A DNA stretch of 58,603 nt. It comes from Bacteroidota bacterium. GTDB lineage: Bacteria > Bacteroidota > Bacteroidia > Flavobacteriales > Flavobacteriaceae. The stretch lies in contig JAEWCF010000025.1 of assembly GCA_023390775.1 (NCBI GenBank), forward strand, positions 1 to 58,603, written 5' to 3'. The position numbers and the translations under genes were made by a program. The first letter of the stretch is position 1. The number at the start of each line of letters is the position of its first letter. Below are positions 25,529 through 32,876 of the stretch, piece after piece. Below the pieces are notes generated by a model. It had not been told where the DNA came from, ran no database searches, and saw only the letters and a list, made by a program, of their open reading frames with translations.

Positions 25529-25550
25529 GGCCTTCGGGCCTTATTTTTTT
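25527..25550 (+). terminator. intrinsic terminator after 65-residue copy 2
   Basis: Stem AAGGCC (25527-25532) with GGCCTT (25537-25542), TTCG tetraloop, then A and seven T. It spans the stop codons of both convergent genes. Confidence 0.92.
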
Positions 25551-26479
25551 GCAATCGGGGAAACGATCTGGACGTTGTGGAAGACTACGGCTCCCTTCAC
25601 CACGCCCGCAATGACGGAGCGAAGCGCATCGATGATATGGCGCTTGAGTTCGTTGCTCGGGAAGATCAAACTGACTTCGCGTGCGGGCCTAGGCTCCCTG
25701 AAGTGCCGAAGCTTTTCCCGGTCGGCCGCTTTGAGGTCAAGCGTATGCAGATAGGGCAGCAGGGTCATGCCGAGTCCTTCGTCGGCGAGTTTGACAAGCG
25801 TTTCGAAACTTCCGCTCTCGATCTTGAACCGGTTGGACGGACCGCCCGTGACCTTGCACAGGTTCAGCACGCCGTCGCGAAAACAATGGCCGTCCCGCAA
25901 AAGCAGTATTTCGTCGGCGTTAAGGTCTTCGACATCCAGTTCCTTCTTCGCAAAATGCTCATGCCCCTGAGGCAGATAGGCCACGAAAGGCTCATAATAC
26001 AATACGATTTCCTTAATCTTCTCCTCGGCCAGCGGCGTCGCCGCAATTGCGGCATCCAGGTGCCCGTTTTTTAATCGGGTGATGATTTCCTGCGTATTGA
26101 GTTCCTCGATGATGAGTTGGACCTTGGGGTACTTTTTAATGAAGTTGGTCAAGAACATCGGGAGCAACGTAGGCATGATGGTCGGGATGATGCCGAGCCT
26201 GAATTCACCCCCGATAAAACCCTTCTGCTGATCGACTATATCCCGGATGCGGTCGGCTTCATTGACAATGTTTTTTGCCTGGCTGACGATCTTTTGCCCG
26301 ATTTCGGTGAGCTGGATCGGTTTTTTGCTGCGGTCAAAAATCTGGATGCCCAGCTCTTCCTCAACTTTCTGGATCTGCATGCTGAGCGTCGGCTGGGTCA
26401 CGAAACTTTTCTCGGCGGCAAGGGTAAAATTGCGGTGCTCGGCAACCGCGAGCACATATTGGAGCTGGGTGATCGTCAT
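25541..26479 (-). CDS. oxyR: hydrogen-peroxide sensing LysR-type regulator OxyR
   Basis: 312 residues: LysR winged helix-turn-helix (1-60, MTITQLQYVLAVAEHRNF) and substrate-binding-like domain (about 88-300). The redox cysteines fall at Cys199 and Cys208 (GHCFRDGVLNLC), the same numbering as E. coli OxyR, so disulfide sensing of H2O2 is very likely. It is divergent from dps, a classic OxyR target, with a palindrome between them at 26521-26539. The flavobacterial OxyR-dps arrangement supports peroxide-inducible iron storage. Confidence 0.95.
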   Translation of the reverse strand: MTITQLQYVLAVAEHRNFTLAAEKSFVTQPTLSMQIQKVEEELGIQIFDRSKKPIQLTEIGQKIVSQAKNIVNEADRIRDIVDQQKGFIGGEFRLGIIPTIMPTLLPMFLTNFIKKYPKVQLIIEELNTQEIITRLKNGHLDAAIAATPLAEEKIKEIVLYYEPFVAYLPQGHEHFAKKELDVEDLNADEILLLRDGHCFRDGVLNLCKVTGGPSNRFKIESGSFETLVKLADEGLGMTLLPYLHTLDLKAADREKLRHFREPRPAREVSLIFPSNELKRHIIDALRSVIAGVVKGAVVFHNVQIVSPIAKK

Positions 26480-26520
26480 CGATTTTTTTGTGATAAAAAT
26501 AGGAAAACAATAGCCTTTTA

Positions 26521-26539
26521 TTATCGGCCGGCTCGATAA
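26521..26539. promoter_or_regulatory. candidate OxyR operator between oxyR and dps
   Basis: TTATCG (26521-26526), 7-nt spacer, CGATAA (26534-26539): a perfect 6-bp palindrome whose inner ATCG-N7-CGAT spacing equals the ATAG-N7-CTAT half-site spacing of OxyR sites. Two ATAG words separated by 7 nt precede it (26499-26502, 26510-26513). It lies about where the -33 box of a dps promoter would be, upstream of a TAAATTTA near-match to the -7 box at 26547-26554. Confidence 0.5.
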
Positions 26540-26582
26540 CTTTTAATAAATTTAATCTGTAACCGACTAAATTCATAGCTAC

Positions 26583-27062
26583 ATGAAAACCAATATTTTA
26601 GGGCTTCCCGTCGCCGAATCAGAGGAAATGGCCCGTGCGCTCAATGTCCTTTTGTCCAATTTTCAGGTGTATTACCAAAATCTGCGTGGCCTTCACTGGA
26701 ACATCCGCGGGAAACGGTTCTTCAACCTTCACGTGAAATTCGAGGAGCTGTACAACGATGCGCAACTCAAGATCGACATGATCGCCGAACGCGTGCTCAC
26801 CATCGGAGGTACACCGCTGCACACCTATGAAGACTACATCGCCAACAACCGCGTGGAGGTGGGCAAGAACATCTCGAATGATGAGAAAGCCGTGCATTTG
26901 GTGGTTAATTCCCTTACCGACCTCTTGAAAATAGAACGCCAGATTTTGCAGCGAAGCGGCGAGATCAATGACGAGGGCACCAACGCGATGATGAGCGATT
27001 TCATTTCGGAACAGGAAAAGACCGTCTGGATGATGAACGCGTGGCTGGAGGAAAGCCTTTGA
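26583..27062 (+). CDS. dps: Dps-family ferritin-like DNA-protection protein
   Basis: 159 residues, ferritin-like four-helix bundle. The ferroxidase signature at the subunit interface is clear: LRGLHWNIRGKRFFNLHVKFEELYND contains the two His and the Asp/Glu ligands (split here: LRGLHWNI, NLHVKFEELY). Dps dodecamers oxidise Fe2+ with H2O2 and store it, preventing Fenton damage; some also bind DNA, though no Lys-rich tail is present here. Divergent from oxyR, which probably activates it. Confidence 0.95.
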   Translation: MKTNILGLPVAESEEMARALNVLLSNFQVYYQNLRGLHWNIRGKRFFNLHVKFEELYNDAQLKIDMIAERVLTIGGTPLHTYEDYIANNRVEVGKNISNDEKAVHLVVNSLTDLLKIERQILQRSGEINDEGTNAMMSDFISEQEKTVWMMNAWLEESL

Positions 27063-27088
27063 GGAATGTTAAATTTCGTTTAAATTTG
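27058..27088 (+). promoter_or_regulatory. canonical Bacteroidetes promoter for the small exported protein and sulP
   Basis: TTTG (27058-27061), exactly 19 nt, TAAATTTG (27081-27088): a perfect match to TTTG-N19-TAnnTTTG. The -33 box overlaps the dps stop codon. Predicted transcription start about 27094, inside the left arm of the following hairpin. Confidence 0.75.
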
Positions 27089-27089
27089 T

Positions 27090-27119
27090 GTCCGGCCTGC
27101 GCATTTCCATGAGCCGGAC
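27090..27119 (+). repeat. perfect 7-bp inverted repeat after dps
   Basis: GTCCGGC (27090-27096) and GCCGGAC (27113-27119), 16-nt loop, followed by CTTATTTTTG. It may terminate dps transcripts, and/or form a 5' structure on the mRNA started by the promoter just before it. Confidence 0.65.
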
Positions 27120-27134
27120 CTTATTTTTGCGCCA

Positions 27135-27413
27135 ATGAGAACCGCCGCATCCTTTATATTGCTGATGTTCGTGTTTTTCCTTTCGACGCCCACAATCGTG
27201 GGCATGATCGAAAAGGGATCGGACACGTCCATCTTCTACAGCATGACTGAGGAAGAACTCTCCCACAAGGAAGTGAAGGCCGAACTCAGGATCGATTCCT
27301 ACGAATTTATCAACCTGGCCAACAATGCCTCGGGGATCATCCGCTTTGAAAACCTCTCCCGCCACGACAATGTTTGTGGCTCCATCTTTATCCCGCCTCC
27401 GGAATTGGCTTGA
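27135..27413 (+). CDS. small exported protein, unknown function
   Basis: 92 residues with a strong N-terminal hydrophobic signal (about 1-24, SFILLMFVFFLSTPTIVG) and a mixed body containing SHKEVKAELRIDSYEF. No recognised domain. It sits directly before the SulP transporter and behind a perfect promoter, 61 bp from sulP, so it may be co-transcribed with it. A slightly longer antisense frame covers the same DNA but lacks a signal and begins without a plausible start. I prefer this strand. Confidence 0.65.
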   Translation: MRTAASFILLMFVFFLSTPTIVGMIEKGSDTSIFYSMTEEELSHKEVKAELRIDSYEFINLANNASGIIRFENLSRHDNVCGSIFIPPPELA

Positions 27414-27474
27414 TACGCTAGAATTTATCATGGTGCATTCGTGCCGTGTCCTTACGTATTAATCCATTTCAGGT

Positions 27475-29109
27475 ATGACAAAAAAAATCAGTCTTTTTGC
27501 TAACCTCAAGTCGGACTTTGCTTCCGGTTTGGTGGTTTTCCTGGTGGCGCTTCCGCTTTGCCTCGGCATTGCGATGGCTTCCGGCGCCCCTCTCTTTTCA
27601 GGAATCATTGCGGGAATTGTTGGCGGCATCGTCGTCGGCTACCTCAGTACTTCGCACCTCAGCGTTTCGGGACCGGCGGCAGGCCTTACGGCCATTGTGC
27701 TCACGGCAATTTCGGACCTTGGGGGATTCGAGATTTTCCTGGTCGCCGTCTTTTTGGCCGGTGCGATGCAACTCGCGTTGGGCTTTCTTCGCGCGGGAAG
27801 CATTTCTAATTATTTTCCAACGAATGTGATCGAAGGGATGCTGGCCGGTATCGGGATCATCATCATCCTCAAGCAATTGCCGCACGCCGTAGGGTATGAC
27901 CGCGATTTCGAAGGCGACGAATCTTTTGTTCAATCGGACGGGCAAAATACGATCTCGACCCTTCTCGGAGCCCTTGACTACATTCAGTTTGGCGCGCTGC
28001 TCATTACCGTGATATCGCTTATTGTGCTGATTTCATGGGACCGGGTTCCCGCGCTCAAAAAAATCAAGCTGATCCCCGGCGCATTGGTTGCCGTGCTTTT
28101 AGGTGTCGGCATCAATGAGATCTTCCGCGCGACCGGCAGCCCGCTGGCGATCGGGCAGGAGCACCTTGTCTCGCTCCCGGTGATCCAATCGTTTGCCGAT
28201 GTGCAGGAAATCATCGTCATGCCGCAATTCTCGGCCATCGGCGATACGCGGGTCTGGGTTACCGCGGCCACGATCGCGGTCGTCGCATCGATCGAGACCT
28301 TGCTCTGCATTGAGGCCGCCGATCGGATGGACGTGCAAAAGCGCTATACCAACACCAATGTCGAACTCAAGGCGCAGGGTGTGGGAAACATGGTGAGTTC
28401 GCTGCTCGGAGGATTGCCGATGACTTCGGTCGTGGTCCGGACATCGGCCAACAGCAACGCCGGCGCAAAGTCTAAGATGTCGACGATCATCCACGGTTCG
28501 ATGCTGCTCGTGAGCGTCGTGACCATACCGATGCTGCTTAACAAGATTCCCCTCGCTACCCTGGCCGCGATATTGCTCATGGTCGGTTACAAACTGGCCA
28601 AGCCCGCAACCTTCAGGCACTTCTGGAAAAAGGGCAAGTACCAATTTATTCCGTTTATTGCAACGCTGACGGCCGTCGTCTTCACCGATTTGCTCAAAGG
28701 GGTCGCATTGGGCATCGTGATCAGCGTGATCTTCGTCCTCAAAGGCAATCTCAAACGCGCCTATTCTTTCAGGAAAGAGGAGTATGGCGATGGCGACATC
28801 ATCCACATTGACCTTGCCCAGGAGGTCTCGTTTCTCAACAAGGCCGCGATAAAATCCACTCTGAGCGAGATCCCCGAAAATTCGCGCGTGGTCATAAATG
28901 CGTCCGATACGGTGTACATCGCCCATGATATTCTGGACTTGATACGGGAATTCAAACAGACTCGTGCACGGGACGAAAACATCCGCGTCAAACTCCGCGG
29001 ATTCAAGAAAGCCTATGACCTGGAGAATTCGGGCGATGCCGAGAAACACGTCTTTGTCGAGCATCGGGCCCCGGAACTCTCAGGAAGGCACGAACAAACC
29101 ACGCCGTAA
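27475..29109 (+). CDS. SulP family anion transporter, probably bicarbonate
   Basis: 544 residues. About 10-12 transmembrane helices of the SLC26/SulP fold (about 15-425) precede a C-terminal STAS domain (about 435-520). The N-terminal signature DFASGLVVFLVALPLCLGIAM and the GGLPMTSVVVRTSAN segment of the gate domain are present. SulP proteins carry sulfate, bicarbonate or other anions. Here the beta-carbonic anhydrase 48 bp downstream makes Na+-coupled or H+-linked bicarbonate uptake (BicA-like) the best inference. Substrate is not proven by sequence. Confidence 0.92.
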   Translation: MTKKISLFANLKSDFASGLVVFLVALPLCLGIAMASGAPLFSGIIAGIVGGIVVGYLSTSHLSVSGPAAGLTAIVLTAISDLGGFEIFLVAVFLAGAMQLALGFLRAGSISNYFPTNVIEGMLAGIGIIIILKQLPHAVGYDRDFEGDESFVQSDGQNTISTLLGALDYIQFGALLITVISLIVLISWDRVPALKKIKLIPGALVAVLLGVGINEIFRATGSPLAIGQEHLVSLPVIQSFADVQEIIVMPQFSAIGDTRVWVTAATIAVVASIETLLCIEAADRMDVQKRYTNTNVELKAQGVGNMVSSLLGGLPMTSVVVRTSANSNAGAKSKMSTIIHGSMLLVSVVTIPMLLNKIPLATLAAILLMVGYKLAKPATFRHFWKKGKYQFIPFIATLTAVVFTDLLKGVALGIVISVIFVLKGNLKRAYSFRKEEYGDGDIIHIDLAQEVSFLNKAAIKSTLSEIPENSRVVINASDTVYIAHDILDLIREFKQTRARDENIRVKLRGFKKAYDLENSGDAEKHVFVEHRAPELSGRHEQTTP

Positions 29110-29157
29110 ATAGAAAACGATATAATTCAATAAATTAGTAACCTGAAACCAATTGCA

Positions 29158-29793
29158 ATGGACGATTTTTATAAAAAGATTCTGGACAACAACAAAACGT
29201 GGGTAGAGGAGAAACTTGCCGGCGACCCTAACTATTTCGCCGATTTGGCCAAGGGGCAAAAGCCGCCCCTGCTCTGGATCGGTTGTTCCGACAGCCGCGT
29301 TCCGGCCAACGAGATCATCGGTGCAAAACCGGGCGAAGTTTTCGTGCACCGCAATATCGCCAATATGGTCGTGCACAGCGACATGAACATGCTCAGCGTC
29401 CTCGATTATTCGGTCAACGTACTTGAGGTCAAACACGTTTTGGTTGTGGGGCATTACGGCTGCGGCGGGGTGAAGGCCGCGATGGGCAACAGTTCGATCG
29501 GGATCATCGACAACTGGATCCGCCACATCAAGGACGTTTACCGCCTGCACAAGCAATATCTCGATTCGATCATCGATGAGGACAAGCGTTTCAATGCCTT
29601 TGTCGAACTCAATGTCAAGGAACAGGTGTTTGACCTTGCCAAAACCTCAATCGTACAGAGTGCATGGCGCGCCGGCCGCGAACTGACGCTTCACGGATGG
29701 GTCTACGGGCTTAATTCGGGGTTTGTGACCGACCTGAATGTCAACATTTCCTCCGAACATGATCTTGACAAAGTCTATCAGCTAAAGTTTTGA
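29158..29793 (+). CDS. beta-carbonic anhydrase
   Basis: 211 residues. Zinc ligands and activating dyad are all visible: Cys43, Asp45 and Arg47 in GCSDSRVP, with His99 and Cys102 in GHYGCGG. It interconverts CO2 and bicarbonate in the cytoplasm. Its position after the SulP gene suggests that imported bicarbonate is supplied to carboxylases, or that CO2 is trapped. The length is slightly short for the family but complete. Confidence 0.96.
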   Translation: MDDFYKKILDNNKTWVEEKLAGDPNYFADLAKGQKPPLLWIGCSDSRVPANEIIGAKPGEVFVHRNIANMVVHSDMNMLSVLDYSVNVLEVKHVLVVGHYGCGGVKAAMGNSSIGIIDNWIRHIKDVYRLHKQYLDSIIDEDKRFNAFVELNVKEQVFDLAKTSIVQSAWRAGRELTLHGWVYGLNSGFVTDLNVNISSEHDLDKVYQLKF

Positions 29794-29798
29794 TTAAG

Positions 29799-29819
29799 CC
29801 GCCTCCGGGCGGTTTTTTT
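29799..29819 (+). terminator. intrinsic terminator of the sulP-carbonic anhydrase unit
   Basis: Stem CCGCC (29799-29803) with GGCGG (29808-29812), loop TCCG, followed by seven T. It ends at the convergent stop. Confidence 0.92.
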
Positions 29820-31014
29820 AATCCGGTTCGGCTTCAAGGTTTTCGTTAAAGGCCGATGGCAAAAGGCTCGGGATGAACTTGATCAGAATCGGCAACAAAA
29901 GGCTTCCGCCAGGCAACAGGAAAATAGTGAGTGAGGGGATCGTCTTGCAGATGTCGAGCAAATGGTTCTTTACTTTTTTCTTTTCGCGCGCGTCGAGATC
30001 ACGCGTGGTCGATTGAGCGAGCAGCACCATGAGTTCGCGGCTTTGCCCGATTTCCCTGGCCAGCCTCGACCGGTTCCTTTTGATCAGGGTAACGACGTTT
30101 TGCGTCAGGTGGTCATAGAAGTGCTTGACGGGATTCGAATAATTGAAATACGGGATTTCGGCCTTGTATTTTTGGATGAAGGCATCGGTTTCGCGGATCG
30201 ACGCCGCCGTGAACGCATCGGGAATACCCATGATCTCGCCGATGCGGTACAAGAGGTCTTCCTCCTCGATCTCCACCTTGCCGTCACTCCACAAAGCCAT
30301 TCCCGCCAGGTCGAGCAGATAATACTTTTCGAGTTCCTCGGTAAACGTCTCCAGTTTGAGCGCCTCGGGATTCATCGCCGTGACCTTCGAGAACTTGCTG
30401 TACCTGACCGACGCCTCGAACAACTTTATCAACAGCGTGTCGTGCGGGGATTTGATCGTTTTGGCCCGCAGCGCAAGGGTTACGACGCTGACAATCGATT
30501 CCTCCGTCTTTTTCAGGTACTTTTCCGGAATGCTGCCCCTTCGGAGGTATTGCGAAAAGGCAAGCACATCGGTAAACAACAGGGCGTTGGTAAGGATATG
30601 CGAAAAGTTCTTGGAAATGATGTTGTGGTTGGTCTGTATCCGGCTGTCGATGATGTCCTCCAGGGCAAGCGACGGGCTTGATGGAAAGACCTTTTTCAAC
30701 AGATTGAACCCTCCGGGGCTCATATCCCTGTAGAACGCGATGGCGGTCTTGACAAACTGCGCCGCGTGCGCATCTGCCACATGGCTTCGGTAGAGCCCAA
30801 ATAGCGTATTCAACAACGCTACCTTGGTCATCTCATCGGCCATCCATCCCTGCGTCACCACCGGTCGCGCGGCTTCAATAGCCACCACATGGCCATAAAT
30901 GAAACCCGTTCGCCTGGCGCCGAGGTAAAATTCGAGATCGTTTTGCGCCGGCAGGGCTCCGCGCTGCTGGGAGAGGAATTTATCTATCCAGCCACTCGCC
31001 GAGGGATTGATCAT
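29818..31014 (-). CDS. LETM1-like domain protein
   Basis: 398 residues. The last 80 or so residues resemble the LETM1 ribosome-binding-like domain: a helical segment LMVLLAQSTTRDLDAREKKKVKNHLLDICKTIPSL (shown in parts: TRDLDAREKKKVKNHLLDIC) and a hydrophobic LLPGGSLLLPILIKFIPSLLPSAF, the characteristic leucine/proline-rich membrane stretch. The N-terminal 300 residues are helical with a TerB-like acidic segment (DLAGMALWSDGKVEIEEEDL). In flavobacteria these are annotated as LETM1-related or biofilm-associated proteins; the mitochondrial LETM1 is tied to K+/H+ or Ca2+/H+ exchange. Function here is open. Confidence 0.8.
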   Translation of the reverse strand: MINPSASGWIDKFLSQQRGALPAQNDLEFYLGARRTGFIYGHVVAIEAARPVVTQGWMADEMTKVALLNTLFGLYRSHVADAHAAQFVKTAIAFYRDMSPGGFNLLKKVFPSSPSLALEDIIDSRIQTNHNIISKNFSHILTNALLFTDVLAFSQYLRRGSIPEKYLKKTEESIVSVVTLALRAKTIKSPHDTLLIKLFEASVRYSKFSKVTAMNPEALKLETFTEELEKYYLLDLAGMALWSDGKVEIEEEDLLYRIGEIMGIPDAFTAASIRETDAFIQKYKAEIPYFNYSNPVKHFYDHLTQNVVTLIKRNRSRLAREIGQSRELMVLLAQSTTRDLDAREKKKVKNHLLDICKTIPSLTIFLLPGGSLLLPILIKFIPSLLPSAFNENLEAEPD

Positions 31015-31043
31015 CGCTTGAAATATGCCACAAAGCTAACCAA

Positions 31044-31571
31044 TTATCGAATGATCGCCGAACACGCCATCCGGCCACCGGCGTCACCGGTTGGTTGCGT
31101 TTTGTAATCATCGGCTTTTTCGTGGACGATCAGGCTCTTCCCCAAAATGTCCTTCTTGGGATCGCCACACCCGATGCACCATTGGTCAGTGGTCATCGAG
31201 ATCGCGCCCGTACCGTTCTTGCTTACCGTAAAATTTCCAATGTCCCCGCGATGGTAGGATGCCGAGCCCCACTTTCCGTGGTTCTCGAAGGTCGGGTTCC
31301 AGTGCCCGCCGGCCGATGTGGCATCCGGCGCCGAACAATCGGCCTTTTCATGGATGTGCATCGCATGCGTTCCGGGGGTGAGGCCTGCAAGGGCGGCAGT
31401 GAGCGATACCTTCCCGTTGCGTTCCACAAAAGTTGCGGTACCGGTGGTCTTGCTCCCGCTTTTGGATTCAAATGTCAGTTGGATGCGCTTGTCGTTCGGG
31501 CTTGACGTATTGGTCTTGCAACTCATCGCTATGGCAAATACGACGGCAAAACCCGCTAGTATCTTCTTCAT
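31044..31571 (-). CDS. sodC: periplasmic Cu/Zn superoxide dismutase-like lipoprotein
   Basis: 175 residues, with a signal peptide ending in a lipobox (FAIAMSC, Cys about 18), so probably anchored to a membrane. The Cu and Zn ligands are visible: HAMHIHEKADC (two His plus the disulfide Cys), GGHWNP, and HRGDIGN with the bridging His and Asp. The later WCIGCGDPKKDILGKSLIVHEKADD keeps the last Cu His. It dismutes superoxide outside the cytoplasm. Located near oxyR-dps in a block of oxidative-stress genes, but with its own promoter. Confidence 0.94.
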   Translation of the reverse strand: MKKILAGFAVVFAIAMSCKTNTSSPNDKRIQLTFESKSGSKTTGTATFVERNGKVSLTAALAGLTPGTHAMHIHEKADCSAPDATSAGGHWNPTFENHGKWGSASYHRGDIGNFTVSKNGTGAISMTTDQWCIGCGDPKKDILGKSLIVHEKADDYKTQPTGDAGGRMACSAIIR

Positions 31572-31713
31572 TGTAGTTGTGGTTTACGTAAAGATAGGAA
31601 AATATGATGAGTCGGCAAATAAGAAGGGCACAAGCAACTTTCGCAAAATTCTTCCTGTTAAATTCTATAACAAATCAAAAAAATTCTATAACTCCAAACC
31701 AATTTTAAGGGTA

Positions 31714-31721
31714 TAAATTTG
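31714..31721 (+). promoter_or_regulatory. candidate -7 box for the DUF4142 operon
   Basis: TAAATTTG, exact TAnnTTTG, 46 bp before the ATG at 31768, in a very AT-rich stretch. No -33 TTTG at standard spacing. Confidence 0.4.
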
Positions 31722-31767
31722 ATAATCTGTTAATTAATTATTTAACCATTAACTTTTTATAATAACG

Positions 31768-32355
31768 ATGAGAAACGCAAAAATACTCCTCAGGTCACTT
31801 TTTGGGGCTGCGGTCGTTTCAGTTTTCCTCGGGCTTTCATCCTGTAAGCAGGATAACAGGGCCGAAGACCCAAAGGAGGTCGCGGAAGATGAAAATGAAA
31901 TGAAATTCGACGAAAACGAGGCCCGTGAAGATGACTCGGAATTTTTGGTGGACGTCGCCGAAAATGATATGATGGAAGTGGAACTGGGCAAACTCGCTCA
32001 AACCAAAGCCACCAATCCCGAGGTAAAGAAATTTGCGGAGATGATGGTGGCCGAACATTCAAAATCATCCAACGAGATGAAGCCCCTCGCCGAAAGGCTG
32101 AAGGTCACGCTTCCCGCCTCGCTTACCGAGATGGGGATGGAAAAGCAAAAGACATTGAATGAAAAGACTGGCAAGGACTTCGACCAAAAATACATGGACA
32201 TCATGGTCGAAGCGCACGATGATGCCGTTGAGGATTTTGAAAAATATGCCGAGAAGGCCAGCGACGCCGAAGTCCGTTCCTGGGCAGCCGGTAAACTTCC
32301 GGGCCTGAAATCGCACCTGGAAAAGGCCAAGCAGCTCAAGGACCAAGTAAAATAA
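31768..32355 (+). CDS. DUF4142 lipoprotein
   Basis: 195 residues. A signal peptide with lipobox LGLSSC (Cys about 27) and an acidic linker (about 30-60, rich in Glu and Asp) lead into a DUF4142 ferritin-like helical domain (about 60-195; VAENDMMEVELGKLAQTKATN, DAHDDAVEDFEKYA-type sequence). The family is abundant in envelopes of Gram-negative bacteria and often stress-induced. Function unknown. A small membrane protein gene follows after 33 bp. Confidence 0.88.
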   Translation: MRNAKILLRSLFGAAVVSVFLGLSSCKQDNRAEDPKEVAEDENEMKFDENEAREDDSEFLVDVAENDMMEVELGKLAQTKATNPEVKKFAEMMVAEHSKSSNEMKPLAERLKVTLPASLTEMGMEKQKTLNEKTGKDFDQKYMDIMVEAHDDAVEDFEKYAEKASDAEVRSWAAGKLPGLKSHLEKAKQLKDQVK

Positions 32356-32388
32356 CTAATAATAACTAATAACTAAAAACTGGAAATC

Positions 32389-32550
32389 ATGGGAAATTTG
32401 TTGTACACCATCGCCGTAATCCTGGTGATCATTTGGGCGATCAGCTTCCTTGGAGGCTATGCCACAGGAAACTTAATCCACATTTTGCTGGTAATCGCGA
32501 TCGTCGTGGTTCTGCTGCGTGTTATCCAAGGCCGCAAACCGATTGACTAG
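32389..32550 (+). CDS. small membrane protein, lmo0937 family
   Basis: 53 residues: MGNLLYTIAVILVIIWAISF, then GGYATGNLIHILLVIAIVVVLL, ending RVIQGRKPID. Two tightly packed hydrophobic helices around a Gly-rich turn, as in lmo0937-type proteins, which are widespread and stress-associated but uncharacterised. It follows DUF4142 with a run of TAACTAATAA between. A strong terminator ends the two-gene unit. Confidence 0.85.
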   Translation: MGNLLYTIAVILVIIWAISFLGGYATGNLIHILLVIAIVVVLLRVIQGRKPID

Positions 32551-32571
32551 GTCAAAATTGCAATAAAAACG

Positions 32572-32602
32572 AAGGGCTGTCCAAAAGACGGTCCTTTTTT
32601 TT
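32572..32602 (+). terminator. intrinsic terminator of the DUF4142-lmo0937 unit
   Basis: A 10-bp stem (32572-32581 with 32587-32596, two G-T pairs), 5-nt loop, then eight T. Confidence 0.9.
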
Positions 32603-32655
32603 GGCGTGCCGGCGAGGGTGCCATTATAAATATTGACCCGAGGCGAAGCCGGACT
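32601..32655. repeat. fragment of the REP-like element plus a second shared motif
   Basis: It begins TTGGCGTGCCGGCG, as copies 1 and 2 do, but has no CACGC end. It contains GACCCGAGGCGAAGCCGG (32635-32652), whose reverse complement recurs with one change at 41763-41779. Lies between convergent 3' ends. Confidence 0.5.
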
Positions 32656-32837
32656 GAACGATTGAAGGGGAGTTGACTTTACATTTTGAATTTTGAATTT
32701 ATCCCGGGCACAACAACATTCCAATAAAAGTTTTATCCTTAGCAAGAGCCCATTTTAAATTTTTTGCAAACAACTTTAATAAACCATGGCTCAGGTAAAT
32801 TACGAACCTTCATTCAAAATTTATAATAAAAAAAAAA

Positions 32838-32851
32838 GGGCCTTTCGGCCC
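32838..32851 (-). terminator. intrinsic terminator of the beta-oxidation operon
   Basis: On the minus strand GGGCC, GAAA loop, GGCCC, followed by ten T. 26 bp after the acyl-CoA dehydrogenase stop. Confidence 0.92.
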
Positions 32852-32876
32852 TCTCCATCTGGTCAGAGTAAAAATT

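Noticed and set aside
27069..27431. Minus-strand 120-codon ORF opposite the small exported protein
   Set aside because: The plus-strand frame has a strong signal peptide, a perfect upstream promoter and co-orientation with sulP; the antisense frame has none of these.
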